A program made the translations under genes and the position numbers. Shown one piece after another: positions 50,354-56,363 of a DNA stretch of 56,363 nucleotides. This stretch comes from an uncultured Oscillospiraceae bacterium (GTDB lineage: Bacteria > Bacillota > Clostridia > Oscillospirales > Oscillospiraceae): NCBI GenBank assembly GCA_905234855.1, contig CAJOIU010000011.1:4582-60944 (forward strand). The letters are read 5' to 3'. Position 1 is the first letter of the stretch. Every line of letters begins with the position of its first letter. The notes beneath the pieces were generated by a model. The model had not been told where the DNA came from and searched no databases. It was given only the letters and a program-made list of their open reading frames with translations.

Positions 50354-51297
50354 AACGGTTCGCGGCATTATTTCTGAGCCTTGCGCTGATGCTGTCCGCC
50401 CCGGCGCTGGCCTCCTCTGGGGAGCCGGAGGACGAGGCGCTGCGTTCGGCAGGGGAGGCCGCCCTTACGGCCTGCGTGGACGCCGCCATGACGGACGTGG
50501 AGACCCTCACCGCGCTCCATGACTGGCTGGCGCTGCACTGCGATTACGGCGCGACCCTGCGGGGCGGCACGGCCTACGGCGCGCTGGTAGAGGGACGTGC
50601 CAACTGCGTGGGCTACGCGGCGGGGCTCGCGTATCTCGCCTCTCTCGCAGGGCTGGACGGCAAGGCGACCTACAGTGCCGAAATGGATCACGCATGGATC
50701 CTAGCCACGCTGGACGGCTCCCGCTATTTCTGCGACTGCACATGGGATGACGGCAAAAACGCCAAGCTCGGCCTCATCCGGCATACCTACTGGCTGTTCG
50801 ACGGCCAGAACGCTTGGCAAACGGGTCATTACGGCTGGGACAGCGCTGAGGCCGTACCGGGCGGGTCTTTGGAGGACGCGCCGTGGGCGGAGGCCGTCAG
50901 CCGGGTGATCTTCCGGGACGGCTTCGCCTACTACATCGACGGTCAGTTCCGCCTCTGGCGGTGCGACCGGGCAACATGGCAGACCGAGCTTCTCTGCGCG
51001 CTCGAGGATCGCTGGCCGGACGACGACCCCGCCGACGGCAAAGCGCCCGAAATCTATTCCGGCCTCGTGCTGATGGGCTCGACGCTGTTTTTCAACACCC
51101 CCTACGCGCTGTGCGCCGTCGGCATCGAGGGCGGCGAGCCGCGCGTCCTGCACGCACCCGATACGTCGGAGCGGCTCCTGTATGGCTTCGGCGTGCGGGA
51201 CGGGCATCTGTGCTATTCCCTTGCGGAGGGGCCAAGCGATCTGCGCTATGAGATCGTGGACACCGGCCTGTCCGCCCGCCGCGCATGGGGATATTAA
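50350..51297 (+). CDS. exported transglutaminase-like protein
   Basis: The 315-residue protein is taken from GTG 50350, which makes a 4-nt overlap with the galactosidase gene; an ATG at 50332 would also keep the signal peptide. After the signal peptide (1-21) comes SSGEPEDE, then a transglutaminase/peptidase fold with C86 (RANCVGYA), H114 (MDHAWIL) and D129 (YFCDCTWDD). The C-terminal half has Trp/Tyr-rich repeats (GFAYYIDGQFRLWRC) like beta-propeller or KWG units. Possible wall amidase or protease; its link to the galactosidase is not obvious. Confidence 0.82.
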   Translation: MKRFAALFLSLALMLSAPALASSGEPEDEALRSAGEAALTACVDAAMTDVETLTALHDWLALHCDYGATLRGGTAYGALVEGRANCVGYAAGLAYLASLAGLDGKATYSAEMDHAWILATLDGSRYFCDCTWDDGKNAKLGLIRHTYWLFDGQNAWQTGHYGWDSAEAVPGGSLEDAPWAEAVSRVIFRDGFAYYIDGQFRLWRCDRATWQTELLCALEDRWPDDDPADGKAPEIYSGLVLMGSTLFFNTPYALCAVGIEGGEPRVLHAPDTSERLLYGFGVRDGHLCYSLAEGPSDLRYEIVDTGLSARRAWGY

Positions 51298-51414
51298 GAA
51301 TGCGGCAATCATCTGACGCCGCATCAATAATACTCATCTGATCCCCCAATTTGAATGGATCGGGGCGCAATAAACGGCATTCCATTCGTTCCTTATCGAC
51401 GTGCCATATATATG

Positions 51415-51444
51415 CTGACAAAAACTTCAAGTAATAATTAAAAT
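51415..51444 (+). promoter_or_regulatory. promoter of the FAD reductase gene
   Basis: CTGACA (51415-51420), 18 nt, TAAAAT (51439-51444) in an AT-rich stretch. An ATGCGGC/GCCGCAT hairpin at 51302-51326 may end the preceding transcript. Confidence 0.5.
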
Positions 51445-51484
51445 ATCAATATAACAAAAAACAGCATGAAAGGGGACGCATTCC

Positions 51485-53251
51485 ATGAAAGAGATTTCCA
51501 GAAGAAAATTCCTCAAGGGCGCGGCGGGGGTATCCGCGGCTGCGGCGGCAGCGGGCATCCTCGGCGGCGCGGCGCTGGCCTCCGGCGAGCCGGACGCGGT
51601 GACGGGCGCGAGCGTGACGGATAACGCCCGGGGCGGAGCTTCCGGCGGCTCCGGAGAAGCCGCTGCGGCGGAGCTTCCCGAGCTTTTTGCGGCGCCCGAG
51701 CCGATCCCCGAGGGGGAGATTTCCGAGACGCTCACGGCGGATGTGGTGATCGTCGGCTGCGGTGTGGCGGGACTTACGGCGGCGCGCAGCGCGAGCGAGG
51801 CCGGCGCGTCCGTGATCGTCATCGAAAAATCCACGAGCTATAACTACCGCTCCGGGCAATACGGCATCTGCGGCAGCACGCTGCAGAAGGAGCGGGGCAT
51901 GGACTTCGACGGCAGCGCCGCAGTGGGCGACCTCATGAAGGAGATGGGCTACCGCCCCGATCAGCGCCTGTGGAACTACTGGCGCGATCACTCCGGCGAG
52001 GCCTTCGACTGGCTGCTGGAGCCGGCGGGCGATAACGTCGAGGTCATCGACATGTACGCCAAGAGCTACGACAGCTCGAAGATCACCGTCTGCACCGTGC
52101 ATTGGCCGCAGCCGGAGGCTTACGATCCGGCGGAGGAATTCAGCCCGACGTATCCGGCGGCGACTCTGACCTTCATCCCCGATCAGGGGAACATCCTCGC
52201 TCTGACCTATCAGCGCTGTCTCGATCAGGGCGTGGATTTCCGCTTCTCCACATGGGCAAAGCAGCTTCTCCGCCCCGACCCGCAGGGACGCGTGGAGGGC
52301 GTCGTGGCGCAGGATATGGACGGGAACTATCTCCGGGTGCTGGCCAAAAAGGGCGTCATTATGGCGGCGGGGGACTATGCCTCCAACGAGGCGATGGTGA
52401 AGTATTTCTGCGGCGGGCGCACCTATCCCACCATGTTTACCTCCCGCGACGCCAAGGGCGCCGTTACGAACATCGGCGAGGGACAATGCATGGGCGCGTG
52501 GATCGGCGCGAAGATAGAGGACGGTCCCCATGCCCCCATGACCCATACCCTCGGCGGCGCGCTGGGCGTCGATCCTTATCTGCTCTTAAACGCCGACGGA
52601 CAGCGTTTCTGCAACGAGGACGTGGCCGGGCAGCAGCTCTCCAGCCAGCTTTACCGCCAGCGGGAGGCATGGGGCTGGTCGTTGTTTGACGATAACTACC
52701 CCGAGCAGGTGGAGCTGATGGGCTGCTCCCACGGCTCCGTGAACCACATCCTCCCGGCGGAGGATGTGCCGAACCTTGCCGGCGCTGTCATGACGATCGG
52801 CCGCTCCGCCATCACGAGCCGCAGCGCCGTGGAACGAAGCTGCACCACTGCGGACACCGTCGAGGCGCTGGCCGCAAAGCTCTATAAGGACGAGGCGGCG
52901 CAGAAAAACATGATCGAGGCCGTCCGGCGGTATAACGAGCTGTGCGAAAAGGGCGCGGACGAGGATTTCCACAAGACCGCCAAGCGCATGTTCCCCCTCG
53001 TTAAGGCGCCGTTTTACGCCACGCGGATCTCCGCGGGGAGTATGCTGGTATGTCTCGGCGGGCTGTCCGTCGATCCAGAGAGCCTGCATGTCGTGGATGA
53101 GGACATGAAGCCCATCGAGGGGCTGTACGCCGTCGGCAACAACATGGGCGGACGCATCCTGCAGGACTATCCCGTGACCATCGCGGGCGCGTCCCACGGA
53201 ACCTGCCTCACCTTCGGCTATCTCGTCGGCCGCCGCTGCGCGGAGGGCTGA
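51485..53251 (+). CDS. Tat-exported FAD-dependent reductase (fumarate/urocanate reductase-like)
   Basis: The 588-residue protein has a twin-arginine signal (SRRKFLKG, residues 5-12, then an Ala/Gly helix) and a linker with LASGEP and DAVTGASVT (37-45), which resembles the site where ApbE attaches FMN in flavinylated proteins, although no FMN-binding domain is seen. The FAD domain starts ADVVIVGCGVAGLTAARSA (GxGxxG 91-96), with IMAAGDYASNEAM, NADGQRFCNEDV and a C-terminal LYAVGNNMGGRILQDYPVTIAGASHGTCLTFG. It probably reduces a small unsaturated acid outside the membrane with electrons from a flavin carrier. Monocistronic. Confidence 0.85.
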   Translation: MKEISRRKFLKGAAGVSAAAAAAGILGGAALASGEPDAVTGASVTDNARGGASGGSGEAAAAELPELFAAPEPIPEGEISETLTADVVIVGCGVAGLTAARSASEAGASVIVIEKSTSYNYRSGQYGICGSTLQKERGMDFDGSAAVGDLMKEMGYRPDQRLWNYWRDHSGEAFDWLLEPAGDNVEVIDMYAKSYDSSKITVCTVHWPQPEAYDPAEEFSPTYPAATLTFIPDQGNILALTYQRCLDQGVDFRFSTWAKQLLRPDPQGRVEGVVAQDMDGNYLRVLAKKGVIMAAGDYASNEAMVKYFCGGRTYPTMFTSRDAKGAVTNIGEGQCMGAWIGAKIEDGPHAPMTHTLGGALGVDPYLLLNADGQRFCNEDVAGQQLSSQLYRQREAWGWSLFDDNYPEQVELMGCSHGSVNHILPAEDVPNLAGAVMTIGRSAITSRSAVERSCTTADTVEALAAKLYKDEAAQKNMIEAVRRYNELCEKGADEDFHKTAKRMFPLVKAPFYATRISAGSMLVCLGGLSVDPESLHVVDEDMKPIEGLYAVGNNMGGRILQDYPVTIAGASHGTCLTFGYLVGRRCAEG

Positions 53252-53255
53252 GCCG

Positions 53256-53312
53256 AAAAAAACGATCCCCGCACAGCCGCATCGCATATGCAGGCTGTGC
53301 GGGGCTTTTTTT
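53256..53312. terminator. bidirectional terminator between the FAD reductase and HD-GYP genes
   Basis: A 12-bp stem (53267-53278 with 53293-53304) has seven A to the left and seven T to the right; the loop contains GCATATGC. Confidence 0.9.
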
Positions 53313-53335
53313 CGCAGGGCATCGTTCGTTCGGCG

Positions 53336-54529
53336 TCATTCCACGCATTCGAGAAAGAGCGGGACCAAATGGGGATCAAACTGCGTTCCGCTGCCCTCCT
53401 GAAGGATCGAACGCGCCTTCTCCTTGGAAAAAGCCGGTTTATAAACCCGCTCCGAGATGAGCGCGTCATAGACATCGGCCAAGGCCATGATGCGCGCCTC
53501 CAGCGGGATATCCTCGCCCTTCAGGCCGTCCGGGTATCCCGTTCCGTCATAGCGCTCATGATGGTGCCTGGCGATGTTGCAGGCGATCTCGAAATAGTCC
53601 TTCTCCTCAACGTTTCTCATCGTCTTCCGGATGATTTCCGCGCCATAAGCGGCATGCTTTTTCATGATCTCAAATTCCGCTTCATCGAGTCGGCCGGGTT
53701 TATCCAGAATGACATCGGGGATCTTGATTTTTCCGATATCGTGCATGGGCGCGGCAAGGATCACGCACCGATAGTATTCCTCGGTCAGCCTCGCGTACCG
53801 CTCCTGTTTTTTCATGCGCACGGTCAGCTTGGCGACATATTCTTCGGTACGCTGGATATGGCCGCCGGTGTCCTCGTCCCGTTCCTCCACGACGGTGGCC
53901 AGCGAGGAGATCATCGTTCTCTGGATGCGCTCAACACGGACGTTCTGGTAGAGCTCCCGAACGTTCCGCGTGCAGATCACCGCATACAGCACCATGCCGA
54001 CGACGAAAAAGGTCACGACATTCATAACGTCCAGCGAGAACGCATGAGGATCCTTTTTCCAGAAGGACACAGCGAGATACGCCGCGGATTCCAGCAGCAT
54101 GACCGCGTACATCCGAGCGGGACGGTCGTCGATGCTCTGGGGAAGCAGCGCGATAAATACAATAACGCTGGTCGCGGGGATGGCGTAATTGCTCTGCTGC
54201 GTGCTGAGGATACTGGCGTAGACGCAAACAAGGATCATCTGCCCATAACACAGAAGAAGACTCCAGCCATCGCTTCGGTTCTCCCGCGTAAGGAGAAGCA
54301 GCGTCAGGATGATGACGCTTCCGCCCAACAAAAACAGATAGGGGAGCCAGATGCCCGTATGGAGCCAATAGTTGACAAGGAGGAACGCCAATCCCATGAA
54401 GCCCGCCAGCAGGGACGTGATCCGAAGCGTTTTTGTATTCCTTTGCCAGATCATGGGGCGGATCCCGTCGTACTCTTCCCTGTCTATGCCGCAGTACAGG
54501 AAAAAGCCTTTCACATCCCGCGTTATCAT
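53336..54529 (-). CDS. membrane HD-GYP domain phosphodiesterase
   Basis: The 397-residue protein has six or so membrane helices (about 35-190) and a C-terminal HD-GYP domain (about 205-395): LAAPMHDIGKIKIPD (HD pair), HAAYGAEII, RHHHERYDGTGYPDGLKGEDIPLEARIMALADVYDAL. HD-GYP enzymes hydrolyse c-di-GMP. The helices could sense an envelope or small-molecule signal. It starts after a GGGGGG run. No cyclase is in the window. Confidence 0.92.
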   Translation of the reverse strand: MITRDVKGFFLYCGIDREEYDGIRPMIWQRNTKTLRITSLLAGFMGLAFLLVNYWLHTGIWLPYLFLLGGSVIILTLLLLTRENRSDGWSLLLCYGQMILVCVYASILSTQQSNYAIPATSVIVFIALLPQSIDDRPARMYAVMLLESAAYLAVSFWKKDPHAFSLDVMNVVTFFVVGMVLYAVICTRNVRELYQNVRVERIQRTMISSLATVVEERDEDTGGHIQRTEEYVAKLTVRMKKQERYARLTEEYYRCVILAAPMHDIGKIKIPDVILDKPGRLDEAEFEIMKKHAAYGAEIIRKTMRNVEEKDYFEIACNIARHHHERYDGTGYPDGLKGEDIPLEARIMALADVYDALISERVYKPAFSKEKARSILQEGSGTQFDPHLVPLFLECVE

Positions 54530-54576
54530 AGAACCCCCCCTTCGTGTGTCGATGCGTCCCGGACGCCTTGCTCGTT

Positions 54577-54605
54577 ATTGTATCTGCCGGCCGCGAGTCT
54601 GTCAA
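54577..54605 (-). promoter_or_regulatory. promoter of the HD-GYP gene
   Basis: TTGACA (54605-54600), 17 nt, TACAAT (54582-54577). It lies right after the terminator of the upstream RNase gene. Confidence 0.75.
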
Positions 54606-54608
54606 CAG

Positions 54609-54643
54609 AAGAAAAGGGCAGGCGCACGTCGGCATCTGCCCTT
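54609..54643 (-). terminator. terminator of the beta-CASP RNase gene
   Basis: AAGGGCAG/CTGCCCTT stem (54636-54643 with 54614-54621) then TTTTCTTCTG on the minus strand. Confidence 0.75.
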
Positions 54644-54651
54644 GGCTTGCG

Positions 54652-56268
54652 TCACCGCCTCGCCCACGAGCTCCATTTCTCCGCGAGGGAGTTGATCTGC
54701 CCGGCGAATTTCCCCAACTCCTTGTTGGGGATGCCGCGGCAGGCGCGGATGATCTCCATGAGCCGCTCGCCCGCGGCCACGAGAGCGTTGAAGGCGTCGT
54801 TGGCGCGGCCCTCCTTGGGCTTTTCATGCGGCACTGGAACGCCCTCCGGAGCATCGAGATATTCCCCCGCGGCGAGATCGAAGATCGCGCCGCTGTAGGG
54901 CGCGGTGGCGTTATAGCCGTATTCGTCCTGCAGGAGATGGGCGTAGGATTTCACCACCGCGTCCTCGCCGTGGTTCACAAAGACCATGGCAGGCTTTTTC
55001 TGAAACGCGGTGATCCAGCGGATCAGTCCGTCCCGATCCGCGTGGCCGCTCTTGCCGGGCAGGAAAGCGATCTCGGCGTTCACGGCGATGTCCTCGCCGA
55101 AGAGCTTCAGCTCCTTCGCGCCGTCCCGCAGCTTCCGGCCGGTGGTGCCGACGGCCTGATAGCCAACGAACAGAACCGTGCACTCCCTGCGCCACAGGTT
55201 GTGCTTGAGATGATGACGGACGCGCCCCGCCTCGCACATGCCGCTGGCGGAAAGGATGACCTTCGGCGTATTGTCGAAATTGATTTGCTTCGATTCCTCC
55301 GCGCTGACGGCAAGCTTCACTCCCGGGCTCATGAGAGGATTGATCCCCCGGTCAAGGAGCGAGCGGGCTTCGTCGTCGAAATACTTGCGGTCGCATTGCA
55401 GATAGATGGCAGTGGCCTCGTTGGCGAGGGGCGAATCCATATACACGGGGAAATCCCCGTGGCCGGTGACGAGCCCCTGCTCCTTGATGATGCGGATGAA
55501 ATAGAGTATCTCCTGCGTCCGCCCCACCGCAAAGGAGGGGATCACCACATTGCCGCCCCGGTCGAGGGTGCGCTGGATGCAGCGGGCAAGGATGTCCACG
55601 CTGTCGCGCCCGTCGCTCTCATGCAGGCGGTCACCATAGGTGGATTCGGTCACCACATAGTCCGCCTCGTCGATATAGTGAGGGTCGTGGATGAGGGGCT
55701 GGTTGAAGTTTCCGATATCGCCGCTGAAAACGACCTTCTTTTCCGTGTCTCCCTCCCGGAGGAAGACCTCGATGCTGGCCGAGCCCATCAAGTGTCCCGC
55801 GTCCACGAAGCGGACGAAGATCCCCTCGCCGATCTGGATCAGCTCGTCATAGCCGCAGGGGCGCAGATGCTCGACGGCGGTCTGGGCGTCGTCCATGGTA
55901 TAGACCGGCTCCGCGGCGGCATTGCCCGCCCGCTTTGCCTTGCGGGAACGCCACTCCGCGTCCGTCTCTTGGATATGGGCGCAGTCGCGCAGCATGATCT
56001 CGCAGAGGTGGCATGTCGCCTCCGTTGCGTAGACAAGGCCGGCATAGCCGTTTTTATACAGCAGCGGGATATTGCCGGAATGGTCGATATGCGCATGGGT
56101 CAGCAGGACAAATTCCAGCCGATTCGCCTCCACCGGGAGGGGCTGGTTCACAAATACGTCCGCGCCCTGCTCCATGCCGCAGTCCACAAGGCCGTAATGC
56201 CCGCCGATCTCGATCATGGTGCAGCTTCCGGTCACCTCATGGGTGGCTCCGGCAAAAAACAGCTTCAT
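54652..56268 (-). CDS. metallo-beta-lactamase/beta-CASP RNA-processing nuclease
   Basis: The 538-residue protein has the MBL core MKLFFAGATHEVTGSCTMIE with HAHIDHSG (H58, H60, D62, H63), GHLMGSASIEV, FSGDIGNF, a beta-CASP insert (TYGDRLHES; PSFAVGRTQEILYFI; SASGMCEAGRVRHHLKHNL) and the RMMBL end region FLPGKSGHADRDGLIRW and VFVNHGED. Such proteins (RNase J/YbzG/CPSF73-like) act on RNA in the cytoplasm. The C-terminal 80 residues are helical and less conserved. The start follows GGAG. Confidence 0.93.
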   Translation of the reverse strand: MKLFFAGATHEVTGSCTMIEIGGHYGLVDCGMEQGADVFVNQPLPVEANRLEFVLLTHAHIDHSGNIPLLYKNGYAGLVYATEATCHLCEIMLRDCAHIQETDAEWRSRKAKRAGNAAAEPVYTMDDAQTAVEHLRPCGYDELIQIGEGIFVRFVDAGHLMGSASIEVFLREGDTEKKVVFSGDIGNFNQPLIHDPHYIDEADYVVTESTYGDRLHESDGRDSVDILARCIQRTLDRGGNVVIPSFAVGRTQEILYFIRIIKEQGLVTGHGDFPVYMDSPLANEATAIYLQCDRKYFDDEARSLLDRGINPLMSPGVKLAVSAEESKQINFDNTPKVILSASGMCEAGRVRHHLKHNLWRRECTVLFVGYQAVGTTGRKLRDGAKELKLFGEDIAVNAEIAFLPGKSGHADRDGLIRWITAFQKKPAMVFVNHGEDAVVKSYAHLLQDEYGYNATAPYSGAIFDLAAGEYLDAPEGVPVPHEKPKEGRANDAFNALVAAGERLMEIIRACRGIPNKELGKFAGQINSLAEKWSSWARR

Positions 56269-56290
56269 TTGAAAACACTCCGATCCGATT

Positions 56291-56317
56291 CTAAACTTAT
56301 TTATGTATACAGTTTAG
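56291..56317 (-). promoter_or_regulatory. inverted repeat over the -10 region of the RNase gene, possible operator
   Basis: CTAAACT and AGTTTAG arms (56291-56297, 56311-56317) enclose 13 bp including the -10 box; a dimeric repressor could sit here. Confidence 0.4.
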
Positions 56318-56332
56318 CCCAATGTTTGACAA
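56304..56332 (-). promoter_or_regulatory. promoter of the beta-CASP RNase gene
   Basis: TTGTCA (56332-56327), 17 nt, TATACA (56309-56304). Confidence 0.55.
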
Positions 56333-56363
56333 ATTGCAAGAAATACACGGGCAACATAAATCC

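Noticed and set aside
1-56363. tRNA, rRNA, CRISPR array, insertion sequence or prophage
   Set aside because: No T-loop-like GGTTCGAATCC in a cloverleaf context, no regularly spaced repeats and no transposase or integrase frames were seen on reading both strands.

Overview
The window looks like chromosome from a GC-rich, low-spore-signature Firmicute of the class Clostridia, most likely an Oscillospiraceae-type gut commensal. Reasons: the hprK-murB-rapZ-yvcK-whiA-dnaE gene order, AddAB in place of RecBCD, HprK, class B sortase, SLH-domain surface protein, lipoproteins with short KK(F/I)LAL signal peptides, GGAGG ribosome-binding sites and clean sigma-A promoters. Genus is inference. I saw no phage, transposase, rRNA, tRNA or CRISPR. 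Layout: 1-11409 is all minus strand: a cut-off MFS transporter, a membrane-anchored surface protein, rpmE, addB-addA, and a large leucine-rich-repeat (LRR)/Fn3 surface protein whose gene has a strongly folded 5' leader ending in an intrinsic terminator. A 466-bp divergent region (11410-11875) carries that leader, promoters on both strands and three DnaA-box-like sites. From 11876 to 27905 almost everything is plus strand: a GtrA-family protein, two tandem CorC/HlyC-type proteins, an MFS protein with a small membrane partner, an SH3-like anchored protein, then (after rpmB on the minus strand) the long hprK-murB-rapZ-yvcK-whiA-dnaE-hflX-yigZ run closed by a bidirectional terminator. From 27942 to 36901 lies a cell-envelope block: a ChbG/YdjC-type deacetylase overlapping a CsbB/GtrB-like glycosyltransferase, a lipoprotein, a protein with SLH repeats and a transglutaminase domain, a YfhO-family membrane protein, and a class B sortase. 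From 37030 to 42740: an RlmI-like methyltransferase divergent from tex, an SGNH hydrolase, lysA and a 38-residue small protein. From 42867 to 46951: two paralogous lipoproteins, a candidate free-standing ncRNA of about 180 nt, a beta-helix-like exported protein, and a small lipoprotein gene broken by a frameshift, downstream of an nrnA-like phosphoesterase. From 48050 to the end: a GH36 alpha-galactosidase coupled to an exported transglutaminase-like protein, a Tat-exported FAD reductase, an HD-GYP protein and a beta-CASP RNase. How the parts fit: GtrA, the CsbB-like GT2 and YfhO are the three component types known to glycosylate envelope polymers outside the membrane, and here they sit within 24 kb together with a deacetylase, a sortase and SLH/lipoprotein surface proteins. 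The most unusual signals are the folded leader plus terminator of the LRR gene, the terminator-bounded ncRNA candidate, an apparently leaderless addB, an hflX reading frame without a normal start codon, a flavinylation-like motif at the N-terminus of the Tat reductase, and a recurring SGEP tetrapeptide in six exported proteins.
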